This document shows, piece after piece, positions 15,092 through 22,358 of a stretch of 22,358 nt of DNA. The DNA comes from SAR324 cluster bacterium. GTDB taxonomy: Bacteria; SAR324; XYD2-FULL-50-16. Under the pieces are notes generated by a model. It did not search any database, was not told the DNA's origin, and worked only from the letters and a program-made list of their open reading frames with translations. Each line of letters begins with the position of its first letter. Position 1 is the stretch's first letter. The stretch is from NCBI GenBank assembly GCA_002401295.1, contig NVSR01000018.1:6356-28713 (forward strand). Direction: 5' to 3'. A program made the translations under genes and the position numbers.

Positions 15092-16185
15092 TGTACTCTT
15101 TGCTGCAACCAATTCTCTATTCCTTTGATCCCGAACAGATTCATGAGTGGACTCTGGGACTTTGCCGTCGAGCAGAAAAAATTCCCGGTTTCATGGGATT
15201 AATAGGCTCCATGTTTTCTTTTGATGATCCCAGATTAGCCGTTTCCATTGGCAATCTGACCTTTGCCAATCCGGTAGGACTGGCAGCCGGTTTTGATAAA
15301 AATGGTATTGCTGTGCCTTGGCTGCATGCCTTGGGCTTTGGTCATGTGGAAGTGGGTACGGTGACTCCCAAGCCTCAACCGGGCAATCCCAAGCAACGCT
15401 TGTTTCGTCTGCGAGAAGATCTGGCCGTGATCAATCGCATGGGTTTCAACAATGATGGTGTCGAAGCTTTAGTTCGCAGCCTGCAGGGAATAAATCGTCA
15501 GGCACCTGTAGGTATTAATCTGGGTAAAAATAAAGATACCCCCATGGAAGAAGCTGCCCAGGATTATGTGAAGGGCCTGAAAGCGGCATGGGAGCTAGCA
15601 GACTACTTCACTATTAATATTAGCTCCCCCAATACCCAGAACTTGAGGAGCCTACAGCAGGAGGAATTCCTCTATCCTTTCATTCGTGAAATCATTCAAA
15701 CTCGTGACCAGTTAGTGGAACAGCGAGGAAGTTATCGTCAAGTCTGGTTGAAAATTGCTCCTGACCTGACAGATCAGGAATTGGAAATCATTTGCGGCAT
15801 TGTCTTGGATTTGAAGGTGGATGCTTTAGTGGTAACAAACACCACGATTTCCAGGCCGGGCTTACAGTCTCCCCAGCGGGAAGAGATGGGAGGATTGAGT
15901 GGGAAACCTGTATTTGAACTATCAAATCAAGTTTTGAGTGAAGTCGCTCGGCTTACTCAAGGCCAAATTCCATTGATTGGAGTCGGTGGAATCTTCTCCG
16001 CGCAAGATGCCTTTCATAAGCTCTCTTTAGGGGCTAGTCTGGTACAAGTACTCACCGGATTGATCTACCAAGGTCCTGGATTGGTACGTAGTATTAATAA
16101 AGGATTAGTAGGCAAATTAAACAAAAATAAGCTATCCACTATCACCCAGCTCACTGGTTCTGCTTTCGAACTGCAACAAACGTAA
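15091..16185 (+). CDS. pyrD: Dihydroorotate dehydrogenase (quinone), class 2
   Basis: A 364-residue FMN enzyme attached to the inner membrane. It oxidises dihydroorotate to orotate with quinone as acceptor, step four of pyrimidine synthesis. The N-terminal helix pair (1-~40, LLQPILYSFDPEQIHEWTL) is the quinone-entry and membrane-binding extension that marks class 2. GLAAGFDKNG (63-72), NRMGFNNDG (115-123), NISSPNT (176-182, catalytic Ser179) and late VGGIFSAQDA follow in family order. The ATG overlaps the upstream stop by one base. Length matches E. coli-type PyrD plus a short tail. Confidence 0.95.
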   Translation: MYSLLQPILYSFDPEQIHEWTLGLCRRAEKIPGFMGLIGSMFSFDDPRLAVSIGNLTFANPVGLAAGFDKNGIAVPWLHALGFGHVEVGTVTPKPQPGNPKQRLFRLREDLAVINRMGFNNDGVEALVRSLQGINRQAPVGINLGKNKDTPMEEAAQDYVKGLKAAWELADYFTINISSPNTQNLRSLQQEEFLYPFIREIIQTRDQLVEQRGSYRQVWLKIAPDLTDQELEIICGIVLDLKVDALVVTNTTISRPGLQSPQREEMGGLSGKPVFELSNQVLSEVARLTQGQIPLIGVGGIFSAQDAFHKLSLGASLVQVLTGLIYQGPGLVRSINKGLVGKLNKNKLSTITQLTGSAFELQQT

Positions 16186-16201
16186 CGTTGTCAAGGTCCT
16201 T

Positions 16202-16693
16202 ATGAGTGTCGATTATCTCTCGGAACAATATGAAAGTATCCAGTTAATTTGCTTTATACTGGAAGACTTGCATTTTGCAGCGGATATTAGGAATGTGCAG
16301 GAAATTGTCTCCATGATGGAGATCCGCAAAATCCCACGTTCTCCCGAGCTGGTGGAGGGAGTAATCAATTTGCGAGGGCAGATCATTCCCGTAGTCAATA
16401 TGCGCAAGCAGTTTCAGATGGGGCAGCGGGAAAATCCAAAGAATTCCAAAATTATGATTTTTTCGAAGGGCGAAAAATCGATTGGATTTATCGTGGATGA
16501 TGTCTCACAAGTACTACGAAAAACTCAGAGTGAGATCCTGCCCGCTCCACCGATTATGATGATTGGGATTGAGCAAAATTGTATTTTCGGCATGCTCACG
16601 GAAGGGGAGAAAAATACCATGTTGATTGACCTGACGAAAGCTTTTTCCCAGCGGGAAAGCAAAATACTGGAAGCCATGTTGGCGCAAACCTAG
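16202..16693 (+). CDS. cheW: CheW-like chemotaxis adaptor
   Basis: A 163-residue single CheW domain, the cytoplasmic adaptor linking chemoreceptors to CheA. It shows the family pattern: FILEDLHFAADIRNVQEIV (subdomain strand and core), IRKIPRSPELVEGVINLRGQ split over the NLRG motif, IIPVVNMRK, and FIVDDVSQVL. It is isolated here, with no cheA, cheY or receptor in the window, and sits between pyrD and a thioredoxin gene. It may serve a chemotaxis array encoded elsewhere or a type IV pilus-like signalling system. AAGG lies 5 bases before the ATG. Confidence 0.88.
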   Translation: MSVDYLSEQYESIQLICFILEDLHFAADIRNVQEIVSMMEIRKIPRSPELVEGVINLRGQIIPVVNMRKQFQMGQRENPKNSKIMIFSKGEKSIGFIVDDVSQVLRKTQSEILPAPPIMMIGIEQNCIFGMLTEGEKNTMLIDLTKAFSQRESKILEAMLAQT

Positions 16694-16699
16694 AGTCTT

Positions 16700-17263
16700 A
16701 TGCGAAAATGGAGTTTGTTATTGTGGTCTTGCCTGCTTTTTTTTGCTGCCTGCGAAAAAGAAGCTGAAATTCCTCTCGGGACTTTGAGCGAACAGGATAT
16801 TAAAGTCTTTTTGGAAGAGCGTTTTATCGATGTCCCCTATCAGGCGAAAGAAGCCAAGGATTTCACTTTTCAGACCCTCGATGGCAAAACGGGGAAATTA
16901 AGTGATCTCCGTGGTGAGGTGGTTTTCCTCAATTTCTGGGCCACTTGGTGTGTTCCCTGTCGGTATGAAATGCCCGATATGGAGGAGTTACACCACTTGA
17001 TGAAAGGGGAAAAATTCCGTATGCTGGCGGTGAGTTTTAAGGAGCCGGAAGCAACGGTGCGGGAATTCTTGGAAAAATATCCCTATTCCTTTGATGTGAT
17101 CCCCGATGAAAAAAATGAGATTGGGAAACTTTATTATGTTACCGGATTGCCCACGACCTTGATCATTGGTCCTCAAGGCAAGATTTTAGGTAAGGCGACT
17201 GGACCCAGGAATTGGAAGGATCCCTCGCTTATTCGCTTTTTCAAACAAATTATCCGCAGTTAG
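16700..17263 (+). CDS. TlpA/ResA-family thioredoxin-fold lipoprotein
   Basis: A 187-residue protein that is exported and lipidated. A short basic start and hydrophobic stretch end in the lipobox FAAC, making Cys18 the mature N-terminus. The thioredoxin domain (~52-187) has NFWATWCVPC with redox Cys84 and Cys87 and the cis-proline loop TGLPTTLI, both typical of TlpA/ResA proteins. These reduce periplasmic disulfides, often for cytochrome c maturation. Position between cheW and tatB (13 bases to tatB) suggests a shared transcript; a link to export is suggestive only. Confidence 0.88.
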   Translation: MRKWSLLLWSCLLFFAACEKEAEIPLGTLSEQDIKVFLEERFIDVPYQAKEAKDFTFQTLDGKTGKLSDLRGEVVFLNFWATWCVPCRYEMPDMEELHHLMKGEKFRMLAVSFKEPEATVREFLEKYPYSFDVIPDEKNEIGKLYYVTGLPTTLIIGPQGKILGKATGPRNWKDPSLIRFFKQIIRS

Positions 17264-17276
17264 TTGGAGATAAGTC

Positions 17277-17600
17277 ATGTTTAATATGGGAATGACGGAA
17301 ATGCTGATTATCGGGGCTATCGCGTTAATTGTGATTGGTCCTGCCAAGCTACCCGATTTGGCTCGCGCCCTGGGCAGAGGACTCACAGAGTTCAAACGAG
17401 CAACGAATGATTTTAAATCTACTGTCGCTGAGGAAGTGGAAAAGGCTGCCGGTCCGGAAGCAAAGGATTTGGCCAATTTGGCCAAAGATGTGCGACAAAA
17501 GACTAGCTTCAATTCCAAGAGCATTGGAGACTATTTAGAAACAGCTGCCGACGTGATTGAAGCTGGGAGTAAAGATAAAGAAAAGCCAAAGCAGAGTTAA
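17277..17600 (+). CDS. tatB: Sec-independent (Tat) translocase subunit, TatB-like
   Basis: A 107-residue membrane protein of the TatA/TatB family for exporting folded proteins. It has an N-terminal transmembrane helix (6-20), the hinge GPAKLP (21-26), an amphipathic helix (LARALGRGLTEFKRATNDF split around 28-46) and a long charged tail. Glu8 and the MFxxGxxE start are TatB-like; TatA usually has a different polar residue there. A GGAG ribosome site lies 17266-17269. No tatC or second tatA is in the window, so the rest of the translocase must be elsewhere. TatA identity is possible but less likely. Confidence 0.8.
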   Translation: MFNMGMTEMLIIGAIALIVIGPAKLPDLARALGRGLTEFKRATNDFKSTVAEEVEKAAGPEAKDLANLAKDVRQKTSFNSKSIGDYLETAADVIEAGSKDKEKPKQS

Positions 17601-17640
17601 ACTTTAAATCGAATCAATCTATAGCAACCAAAAAAAAACC

Positions 17641-18165
17641 ATGGAACATATCAAATCCTTAATCCGGAATATTCCAGACTTTCCCAAGCCAGGCATCCAG
17701 TTTAAAGATGTGACCACTCTCTTTCAAGATCGCTGGGGGCTCAAAAAATGCCTCGACCTGTTCGAAGAAAAGTACCGCTACCAGCCTATCGATAAGGTTG
17801 CCGGAGTGGATTCTCGTGGTTTCATCGTTGGTGCGGCTTTGGCAGATCGATTGGGTTGTGGATTTGTCACGATTCGAAAAAAAGGCAAACTACCCTGGGA
17901 GACAATCTCTGAATCTTACGACTTGGAATATGGTACCGATGACCTGGAAGTCCACGTGGATTCCATCCAAAAGGGCGAAAGAATTCTGCTGATTGATGAC
18001 CTCTTGGCAACAGGTGGTACTCTAAGTGCGGCTGTTCGTCTGATTGAACGCCTGGAAGGGGAAATTATTGGAATCTCCTGTGTGATTGAATTGGCCGGAT
18101 TGAAAGGTCAGGAGAAACTGGGAGATTATCCTTTTCACAGCTTAGTTTCCTACGACGAAATGTAA
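17641..18165 (+). CDS. apt: Adenine phosphoribosyltransferase
   Basis: A 174-residue cytoplasmic enzyme making AMP from adenine and PRPP. Apt landmarks are IRNIPDFPKPGIQFKDVT (start), VDSRGFIVGAAL (57-68), VTIRKKGKLP (76-85) and the PRPP-binding loop ILLIDDLLATGGT (114-126). Length is standard for the family. It ends the same-strand run that begins at 12770. No Shine-Dalgarno precedes the ATG; instead a run of nine A residues ends 2 bases before it, which could allow A-rich, SD-independent initiation. Confidence 0.93.
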   Translation: MEHIKSLIRNIPDFPKPGIQFKDVTTLFQDRWGLKKCLDLFEEKYRYQPIDKVAGVDSRGFIVGAALADRLGCGFVTIRKKGKLPWETISESYDLEYGTDDLEVHVDSIQKGERILLIDDLLATGGTLSAAVRLIERLEGEIIGISCVIELAGLKGQEKLGDYPFHSLVSYDEM

Positions 18166-18179
18166 AACCTACCGGTCAT

Positions 18180-18243
18180 CAGTTGGCAGTTGAAGAAGAG
18201 CAGGAAAAGCCAGTTCCAAATGCTCTTCTTCAACTGCCAACTG
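18180..18243. terminator. 23-bp perfect inverted repeat between convergent apt and nucleotidyltransferase
   Basis: Bases 18180-18202 and 18221-18243 are exact reverse complements (each arm contains CAGTTGGCAGTTG and GAAGAAGAGC). The 18-base loop carries a further GGAA/TTCC pairing (18203-18206/18214-18217). It lies 15 bases after the apt stop and ends 2 bases before the stop of the opposite gene, so it is probably a bidirectional terminator. The arms are unusually long and could also belong to a dispersed palindromic repeat. Confidence 0.75.
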
Positions 18244-18245
18244 CC

Positions 18246-18962
18246 TCAAACAAATCCGGGAAACTCTATTTCCGCCTGTCGCAGAGTTTCAGGGGTACCG
18301 ATATCTACCCAATAAGCTTCGCCAATATCCCACCCGGCGATTTTAACTCCCTGCTCAATTAAGGTAAAATACTGGTCAATAATGGAAAATTCCACCTTTT
18401 CCGTTGGCTTTGAAAAGATCAGTGGATCCACAATATGATAGCCACAAAAACCTACAACTCTTACTTTACCTACAGCTGTTCGATAGAAGGTCTTTTTTCC
18501 ATTTTTTTGTCGTCCACATAGAGTACCTTCCTCATCAACTAACAACATCGAGTTGGACACCTTCTTATTAGTGGCCAAGGTCACTAGAGAATCATTGGTT
18601 TGATGACAAGCAAGGAAAGCCGATAAATCAAAGTTACAAAGAATATCCGCATTGCAGATTAGAAAAGGCGCATCTCCCCAAAAAGATTTCGTGTGATATA
18701 AACCACCCCCTGTTCCCAAAATTTCAGGTTCATGGGAGGTTTCCAGAGTAACCCCCAGAGAGACCTGTTCTAAAAAAGCGTCTATTTTTTTTGATAAATA
18801 ATGAGTATTGATTAGGATTTCTCTGATGCCATAGATTTTCAGATATTCAATGACCCATTGCAACATTGGTTGCTGTCGTAGAGGAACCAGAGCTTTGGGA
18901 ATTTCATTGGTTAGAGGCTGCAATCTGGTGCCAAAACCGGCGGCATAGATGAATGCTTTCAT
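18246..18962 (-). CDS. Sugar-phosphate nucleotidyltransferase family protein
   Basis: A 238-residue NTP_transferase (Rossmann-like) protein that would join an NTP to a sugar-1-phosphate. AAGFGTRLQPLT (7-18) with PKAL after it is the nucleotide-binding signature; ILGTGGGL, CNADILCNFD (metal-binding Asp) and YWVDIGTPETL complete the pattern. The size is that of MurU or short mannose-1-phosphate guanylyltransferases and lacks a C-terminal beta-helix. The substrate is unclear: MurNAc-1-phosphate or mannose/heptose-type sugars are options. A GGAG site lies 4 bases ahead of the ATG. It stands alone, convergent with apt. Confidence 0.85.
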   Translation of the reverse strand: MKAFIYAAGFGTRLQPLTNEIPKALVPLRQQPMLQWVIEYLKIYGIREILINTHYLSKKIDAFLEQVSLGVTLETSHEPEILGTGGGLYHTKSFWGDAPFLICNADILCNFDLSAFLACHQTNDSLVTLATNKKVSNSMLLVDEEGTLCGRQKNGKKTFYRTAVGKVRVVGFCGYHIVDPLIFSKPTEKVEFSIIDQYFTLIEQGVKIAGWDIGEAYWVDIGTPETLRQAEIEFPGFV

Positions 18963-19288
18963 GATTCTCCATCCAGGAGTTGAGCATTTTGTGATGAGAC
19001 TACAAGGGAATTAGTTTTCCTTGAGAATTAAGGCTTAAACTGTTTATTATTCTCAATATTTCTGGAACAGTAGCAGTATCAATGGCGTCTCCGCTGGAGT
19101 CAAGTCCCTCAGTACTTCCAACTCAGAATTCTAAAAAATATTGGGACTGGTCATGGCTTTGACCTGTGATTGATCATCCCAAGCCAAAATTTATCAGTAT
19201 TTAAGGCGGGCTCTTAGGTCAGTCCAATTCTAGTTTTATTTAACTGAAATGATAACCACCCCTGAAATCTTATACGTAATATCTCCCT
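18963..19288. other. Intergenic region between divergent genes
   Basis: About 330 bases between the leftward nucleotidyltransferase and the rightward sirtuin. I see no open frame with coding character, no long inverted repeat and no promoter pair that stands out. It should contain start signals for both genes. Confidence 0.5.
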
Positions 19289-20068
19289 ATGAATGAACTA
19301 ATTGACAAAACAACCCTCTTAGAAATTAATCAACATCTATCTCAGGCAAAGCGTATCCTTTTTATTACAGGTGCCGGAATTTCCGCAGAGTCTGGTTTAC
19401 CCACCTATCGAGGGGTCAGTGGCCTGTATAATAACCAGGAAACAGAAGACGGCATACGCATTGAAACCGCCCTTTCAGGAGGAATGTTTCGAGAGAGTCC
19501 CGAGATTACTTGGAAATATCTTTCTCAAATTGAGCAATCCTGTCGTGGCAAGAGTTTTAATCGGGCTCATGAGATCATTGCGGAGATGCAAGATCATTTT
19601 CAGGAAATATGGGTATTGACGCAGAATATTGATGGTTTCCACCATCATGCAGGTTCTAAAAATATCATTGATATCCATGGCAATGTTTATGAATTGAGCT
19701 GTACTCGGTGTTCCTATCACACCAGCCCCAAGGATTACAGTGAGATCACAATTCCCCCGATCTGTCCTCAATGCAATCACCCGGTTCGTCCCGATGTGGT
19801 ACTCTTTGATGAAATGCTACCCCAAGATAAACTGCAGCAGTTAGAACAAGAGTTGTGGAATGGTTTTGACTTGGTTTTCACGATTGGAACCACTAGTATT
19901 TTCCCTTATATCGCACAACCGGTCATTAATGCGGCGCAACAAGGTATCCCCACGATTGAAATCAACCCGGATGCAACGAGTGTTTCGCCTTACGTCCAGT
20001 ATAAAATCAGATCTGGTGCCTGTGTTGCTCTGGAGGAGATCTGGAGTCAGTTTCAACAGCAATCTTAA
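19289..20068 (+). CDS. cobB: Sir2-family NAD-dependent protein deacylase
   Basis: A 259-residue sirtuin that removes acyl groups from lysines using NAD+ in the cytoplasm. Motifs: GAGISAESGLPTYRG (28-42) for NAD, TQNIDGFHHHAG (111-122), catalytic His130 in IHGN, a zinc site of Cys138/Cys141/Cys159/Cys162, and late TIGTTS for the ribose. In desuccinylase-type sirtuins a Tyr-x-x-Arg follows the WxF/Y stretch; here the aligned positions after Trp75 are Leu78 and Ile81, so acetyl-lysine or another neutral acyl group is more likely. This is inference from motif. No Shine-Dalgarno is visible. It is a stand-alone gene. Confidence 0.9.
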   Translation: MNELIDKTTLLEINQHLSQAKRILFITGAGISAESGLPTYRGVSGLYNNQETEDGIRIETALSGGMFRESPEITWKYLSQIEQSCRGKSFNRAHEIIAEMQDHFQEIWVLTQNIDGFHHHAGSKNIIDIHGNVYELSCTRCSYHTSPKDYSEITIPPICPQCNHPVRPDVVLFDEMLPQDKLQQLEQELWNGFDLVFTIGTTSIFPYIAQPVINAAQQGIPTIEINPDATSVSPYVQYKIRSGACVALEEIWSQFQQQS

Positions 20069-20073
20069 GCTTT

Positions 20074-20161
20074 GATTTGCCTCTCCCAGCTGTAGGAGGC
20101 TGCTCTAGCCATCGCCAGGTAATTGCCCATTCCCAAGCGGAAAGTCAGCCAGGGGCAAATC
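20074..20161. ncRNA. Possible folded RNA element (88 nt) after the sirtuin gene
   Basis: An 11-bp closing stem (20074-20084 with 20151-20161, one G-U pair) encloses 66 bases that include a hairpin GGCT-loop-AGCC (20098-20101/20107-20110) and TTCC-loop-GGAA (20130-20133/20139-20142). A palindrome ATCTATAGAT follows at 20167-20176. It begins 5 bases after the sirtuin stop, so it may be a terminator-like structure or an independent small RNA. No known RNA family recognised. Confidence 0.35.
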
Positions 20162-20302
20162 TGAATATCTATAGATTGCCTATGGGATCTATGGTAAAAA
20201 TAGAGTGATGAATGACTTGGAACTGTCCTGAATTTCTTTGCTCTGAAGGCTAAGAATTCCTGGGCTGAGTCTCCATAACTCTTGAGTCAGTACAGGGATA
20301 TG

Positions 20303-21691
20303 ATGCAGAATCATGAGCAGGAAAGAGGCAGAGGGGATATCCTCATCGTCGATGATAACCTATCCAATCTCAAGACGCTGGAAACATTATTGAGTAATGA
20401 AGGCTATAAGGTACGTGGTGCGCCGAATGGTCAAACAGCGTTAATGATCATGAACAATCAGCCTCCTGAATTAATCCTGCTTGATGTACGTATGCCGGGT
20501 ATTGACGGTTTTGAGGTTTGCCGACGTTTGAAGCAAACCCCGGCTATTCGGGATATTCCGGTGATTTTTCTCAGTGCAAGTGGTGAGTATGAAGAGAAAG
20601 TGAAAGGCTTTCAGAACGGAGGTGTTGATTATATCACGAGACCTTTCAACTCTGACGAGGTATTGGCCAGGATCAAAACCCACCTGACACTGCATCACTT
20701 GCAGTTAGAATTAACCTTGGCATACAAGGAAGTGGAAAAACAAGTAGAGGAACGTACCCTAGAGTTAGTAGAAAGCAATACTCAGTTAAAAAAAGAAATC
20801 ACCGAGCGCAAACAAGCTGAGCAGGCACTAGAAAATCACCGAGAACAATTGGAAGAATTAGTCAAAGAAAGGACGAAAGACCTGGAGAAATCGAACCAAG
20901 ATCTACAACGGACTTTGAATTCCCTCGAACAAACCCAGCAACAATTACTCGAATCAAAAAAAATGGCCTCTTTAGGGGAATTAGTGGCGGGTATTGCCCA
21001 TGAGGTGAACACCCCTTTGGGGATTGGTGTGACGGGTTCTTCCAAAGTGGTGGATCTCACTAAAGAGATCCGCAAGCGTTTCCAAGAGAAAGCTTTGTCT
21101 CGACAAGAATTTGAACAATTTCTGGCAAGGTGTCAGAACATGGGAGAAATTATTTTAAAAAACCTAGAGCACGCAGCCACCTTAATCCAAAGCTTTAAGC
21201 AAATCGCGGTAGATCAATCTTCAGAACTCAAGGTCTCCTTTCAGTTGAAAAAGTACTTGAAGCTGGTCTTGAGTAACCTCACCCCCAAATTTAAAAATAA
21301 CAACTTCAAGATCTCCATCCATGGTGATGAAGAGTTTGAGTTAGTTGGTTATCCGGGGGTAATTACACAGATTCTCACCAACCTCATCAATAATTCCCTA
21401 CTCCATGGTTTTGACGGACTGTCTGATGGCGCCGTTGAGATCCATGTAGAGATTCAAGAAGAGCAAGTCATATGGAAATATAGTGATGATGGCAAAGGAA
21501 TTCCCCAGGCTGTGCAAGCAAAAATATTTGATCCATTTTTCACCACTAAAAGAGGACAAGGTGGTACAGGGCTGGGTTTACATATCATCTACAACCTAGT
21601 CACACAGAAACTGAAAGGTACCATTCGTTGTGAAAGCCAAGTGGGAGTCGGCACCACCTTTATCATCACGCTGCCTCGGGATCCGGCTTAA
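20303..21691 (+). CDS. REC domain-histidine kinase hybrid sensor
   Basis: A 462-residue cytoplasmic signalling protein with no membrane segment. An N-terminal receiver domain (~10-130) has Asp17/Asp18, phospho-Asp61 in LLDVRMPGIDG and a TRPF switch where most receivers have KPF. A long coiled coil (~130-220) follows, then a HisKA-type box with His233 in GIAHEVNTPLG. The ATPase domain has Asn360/Asn363 (N-box), DDGKGIP (395-401), FDPFFTTK and GTGLGL (421-426). It probably receives phosphate at REC and controls the kinase domain. The open frame starts with TTG at 20282; I chose ATG 20303 because AGGG (20294-20297) lies 5 bases upstream. No partner regulator is in the window. Confidence 0.88.
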   Translation: MQNHEQERGRGDILIVDDNLSNLKTLETLLSNEGYKVRGAPNGQTALMIMNNQPPELILLDVRMPGIDGFEVCRRLKQTPAIRDIPVIFLSASGEYEEKVKGFQNGGVDYITRPFNSDEVLARIKTHLTLHHLQLELTLAYKEVEKQVEERTLELVESNTQLKKEITERKQAEQALENHREQLEELVKERTKDLEKSNQDLQRTLNSLEQTQQQLLESKKMASLGELVAGIAHEVNTPLGIGVTGSSKVVDLTKEIRKRFQEKALSRQEFEQFLARCQNMGEIILKNLEHAATLIQSFKQIAVDQSSELKVSFQLKKYLKLVLSNLTPKFKNNNFKISIHGDEEFELVGYPGVITQILTNLINNSLLHGFDGLSDGAVEIHVEIQEEQVIWKYSDDGKGIPQAVQAKIFDPFFTTKRGQGGTGLGLHIIYNLVTQKLKGTIRCESQVGVGTTFIITLPRDPA

Positions 21692-21745
21692 AGACTGTAC
21701 CGGGTACATGGCCTGCAACAGGATGGAATCAAATTAAGGGGAGTT

Positions 21746-22358
21746 ATGAAGTTTTATAGAATGGTTATGGTTCTCTATTGGATGACTACCTGTGTAAATT
21801 CTGTGATGGCACAAGTTAATATTGGCTTAATGGATGATCCCGCTCCTACAAAAGTAAATGGAGAATTCAAAAAGGGTTCTCACGTAAAACTTTTTTTACC
21901 CTATCTTCCTTATATTGCAATCTCCCATTCTATCAATGCAGCCCTTGTTCGCCCGGCAAATAATACGAAGGGGTGGGAGTACGATTTGGCCGTAAGCCAC
22001 AGCCATAGGGATAACCAGATTTTTGATTTCACACTGAAAAGGGGAGTTCGATTTCAGGATGGCAGTCCCTTTGACGCGGATTCGATTTTGTTAAACATGG
22101 AGTATTTTAAAAAGCGCCCTTTTACCTTTACCAAACTATATCAGGTATTTGATCGTGTAGAAAAAATAGATGATTATAAGGATGTGCTTGATGTTTTAGA
22201 CCTTATAAAAGACAGATTGGCAGAGGCAAAAAGGACTTTGGCAGATATAAATGAGCTAAAGAATGATGAAGATTCTGAGCTTGAGTTGTGGAGTTCAACA
22301 CTAAATGAAATAGAGAAAAAGCTGGAAGATATTGACAGGACTCTATTTGAGCCTGAAA
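21746..22358 (+). CDS. Periplasmic family 5 solute-binding protein (ABC importer), 3' end outside window
   Basis: The open frame runs to the window end. The Met start has AAGGGGAG just upstream (21736-21743) and opens a signal peptide (1-~22, ending VMA). Residues ~75-140 carry the SBP_bac_5 core: GWEYDLA, FDFTLKRGVRFQDGSPFDAD, LNMEYFKKRPFTF and FDRVEKIDDY. These proteins bind peptides, nickel or similar ligands for ABC import. After DDY, near 22175, family members normally continue with strands such as TVRFHL. Here the frame instead gives ~60 residues of charged heptad-like helix (DLIKDRLAEAKRTL, NEIEKKLEDIDRTL). This could be an insertion, a chimera or an assembly join. No permease or ATPase of this importer is in view. 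Confidence 0.7.
   Translation, partial: MKFYRMVMVLYWMTTCVNSVMAQVNIGLMDDPAPTKVNGEFKKGSHVKLFLPYLPYIAISHSINAALVRPANNTKGWEYDLAVSHSHRDNQIFDFTLKRGVRFQDGSPFDADSILLNMEYFKKRPFTFTKLYQVFDRVEKIDDYKDVLDVLDLIKDRLAEAKRTLADINELKNDEDSELELWSSTLNEIEKKLEDIDRTLFEPE

Noticed and set aside
1..22358. Search for tRNA genes, CRISPR arrays, transposases, integrases, att sites or phage genes
   Set aside because: No GTTCGA-type T-arm with an acceptor stem in any spacer, no regularly spaced direct repeats outside the coding 144-bp repeat, and no mobile-element proteins.

Overview
The window is about 22.4 kb of ordinary-looking bacterial chromosome. Genes are close-packed on both strands, and I see no rRNA, tRNA, CRISPR, integrase or transposase. 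The content points to a Gram-negative, proteobacteria-like cell: a proteobacterial-type glutamate-cysteine ligase, a quinone-linked (class 2) PyrD, a TatB-like protein, a lipoprotein thioredoxin and a CheW. Several proteins look most like deltaproteobacterial or SAR324-type relatives, but that is an impression from memory. Base composition looks moderate throughout, dropping visibly only in the last ~180 bases.

Left part (1-8034): the 3' end of anmK meets a convergent class I/II aminotransferase. A nucleoside phosphorylase-family protein follows, then a ParA ATPase immediately before nusB. gshA lies on the minus strand, facing nusB tail to tail. A two-gene ABC exporter (ATPase plus ABC-2 permease) then overlaps tail to tail with a small zinc-ribbon gene.

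Middle (8035-12576): after about 0.7 kb of AT-rich non-coding DNA comes a complete oadG-oadA-oadB set, a sodium-pumping biotin-dependent decarboxylase. The beta subunit is unusual. It starts with a signal peptide and a biotinyl-carrier-like barrel domain that has lost the lysine, followed by the normal OadB membrane body. The alpha subunit is complete, with its own biotinylation site.

Right part (12577-18243): a 470-residue protein I do not recognise is built from eight 48-residue repeats. It heads a same-strand run of radical SAM protein, pyrD (1-base overlap), cheW, TlpA-like lipoprotein, tatB and apt. The run ends at a 23-bp perfect inverted repeat shared with a convergent sugar nucleotidyltransferase.

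End (18246-22358): a sirtuin, a possible folded RNA element, a REC-histidine kinase, and the start of a periplasmic family 5 solute-binding protein. The latter's sequence turns abruptly into an AT-rich coiled coil just before the window ends, which may be a chimeric join.

The best candidates for something new are the exported, lysine-less carrier domain on OadB and the 48-residue repeat protein. I find no evidence of a complete new multi-gene defence or mobile system.
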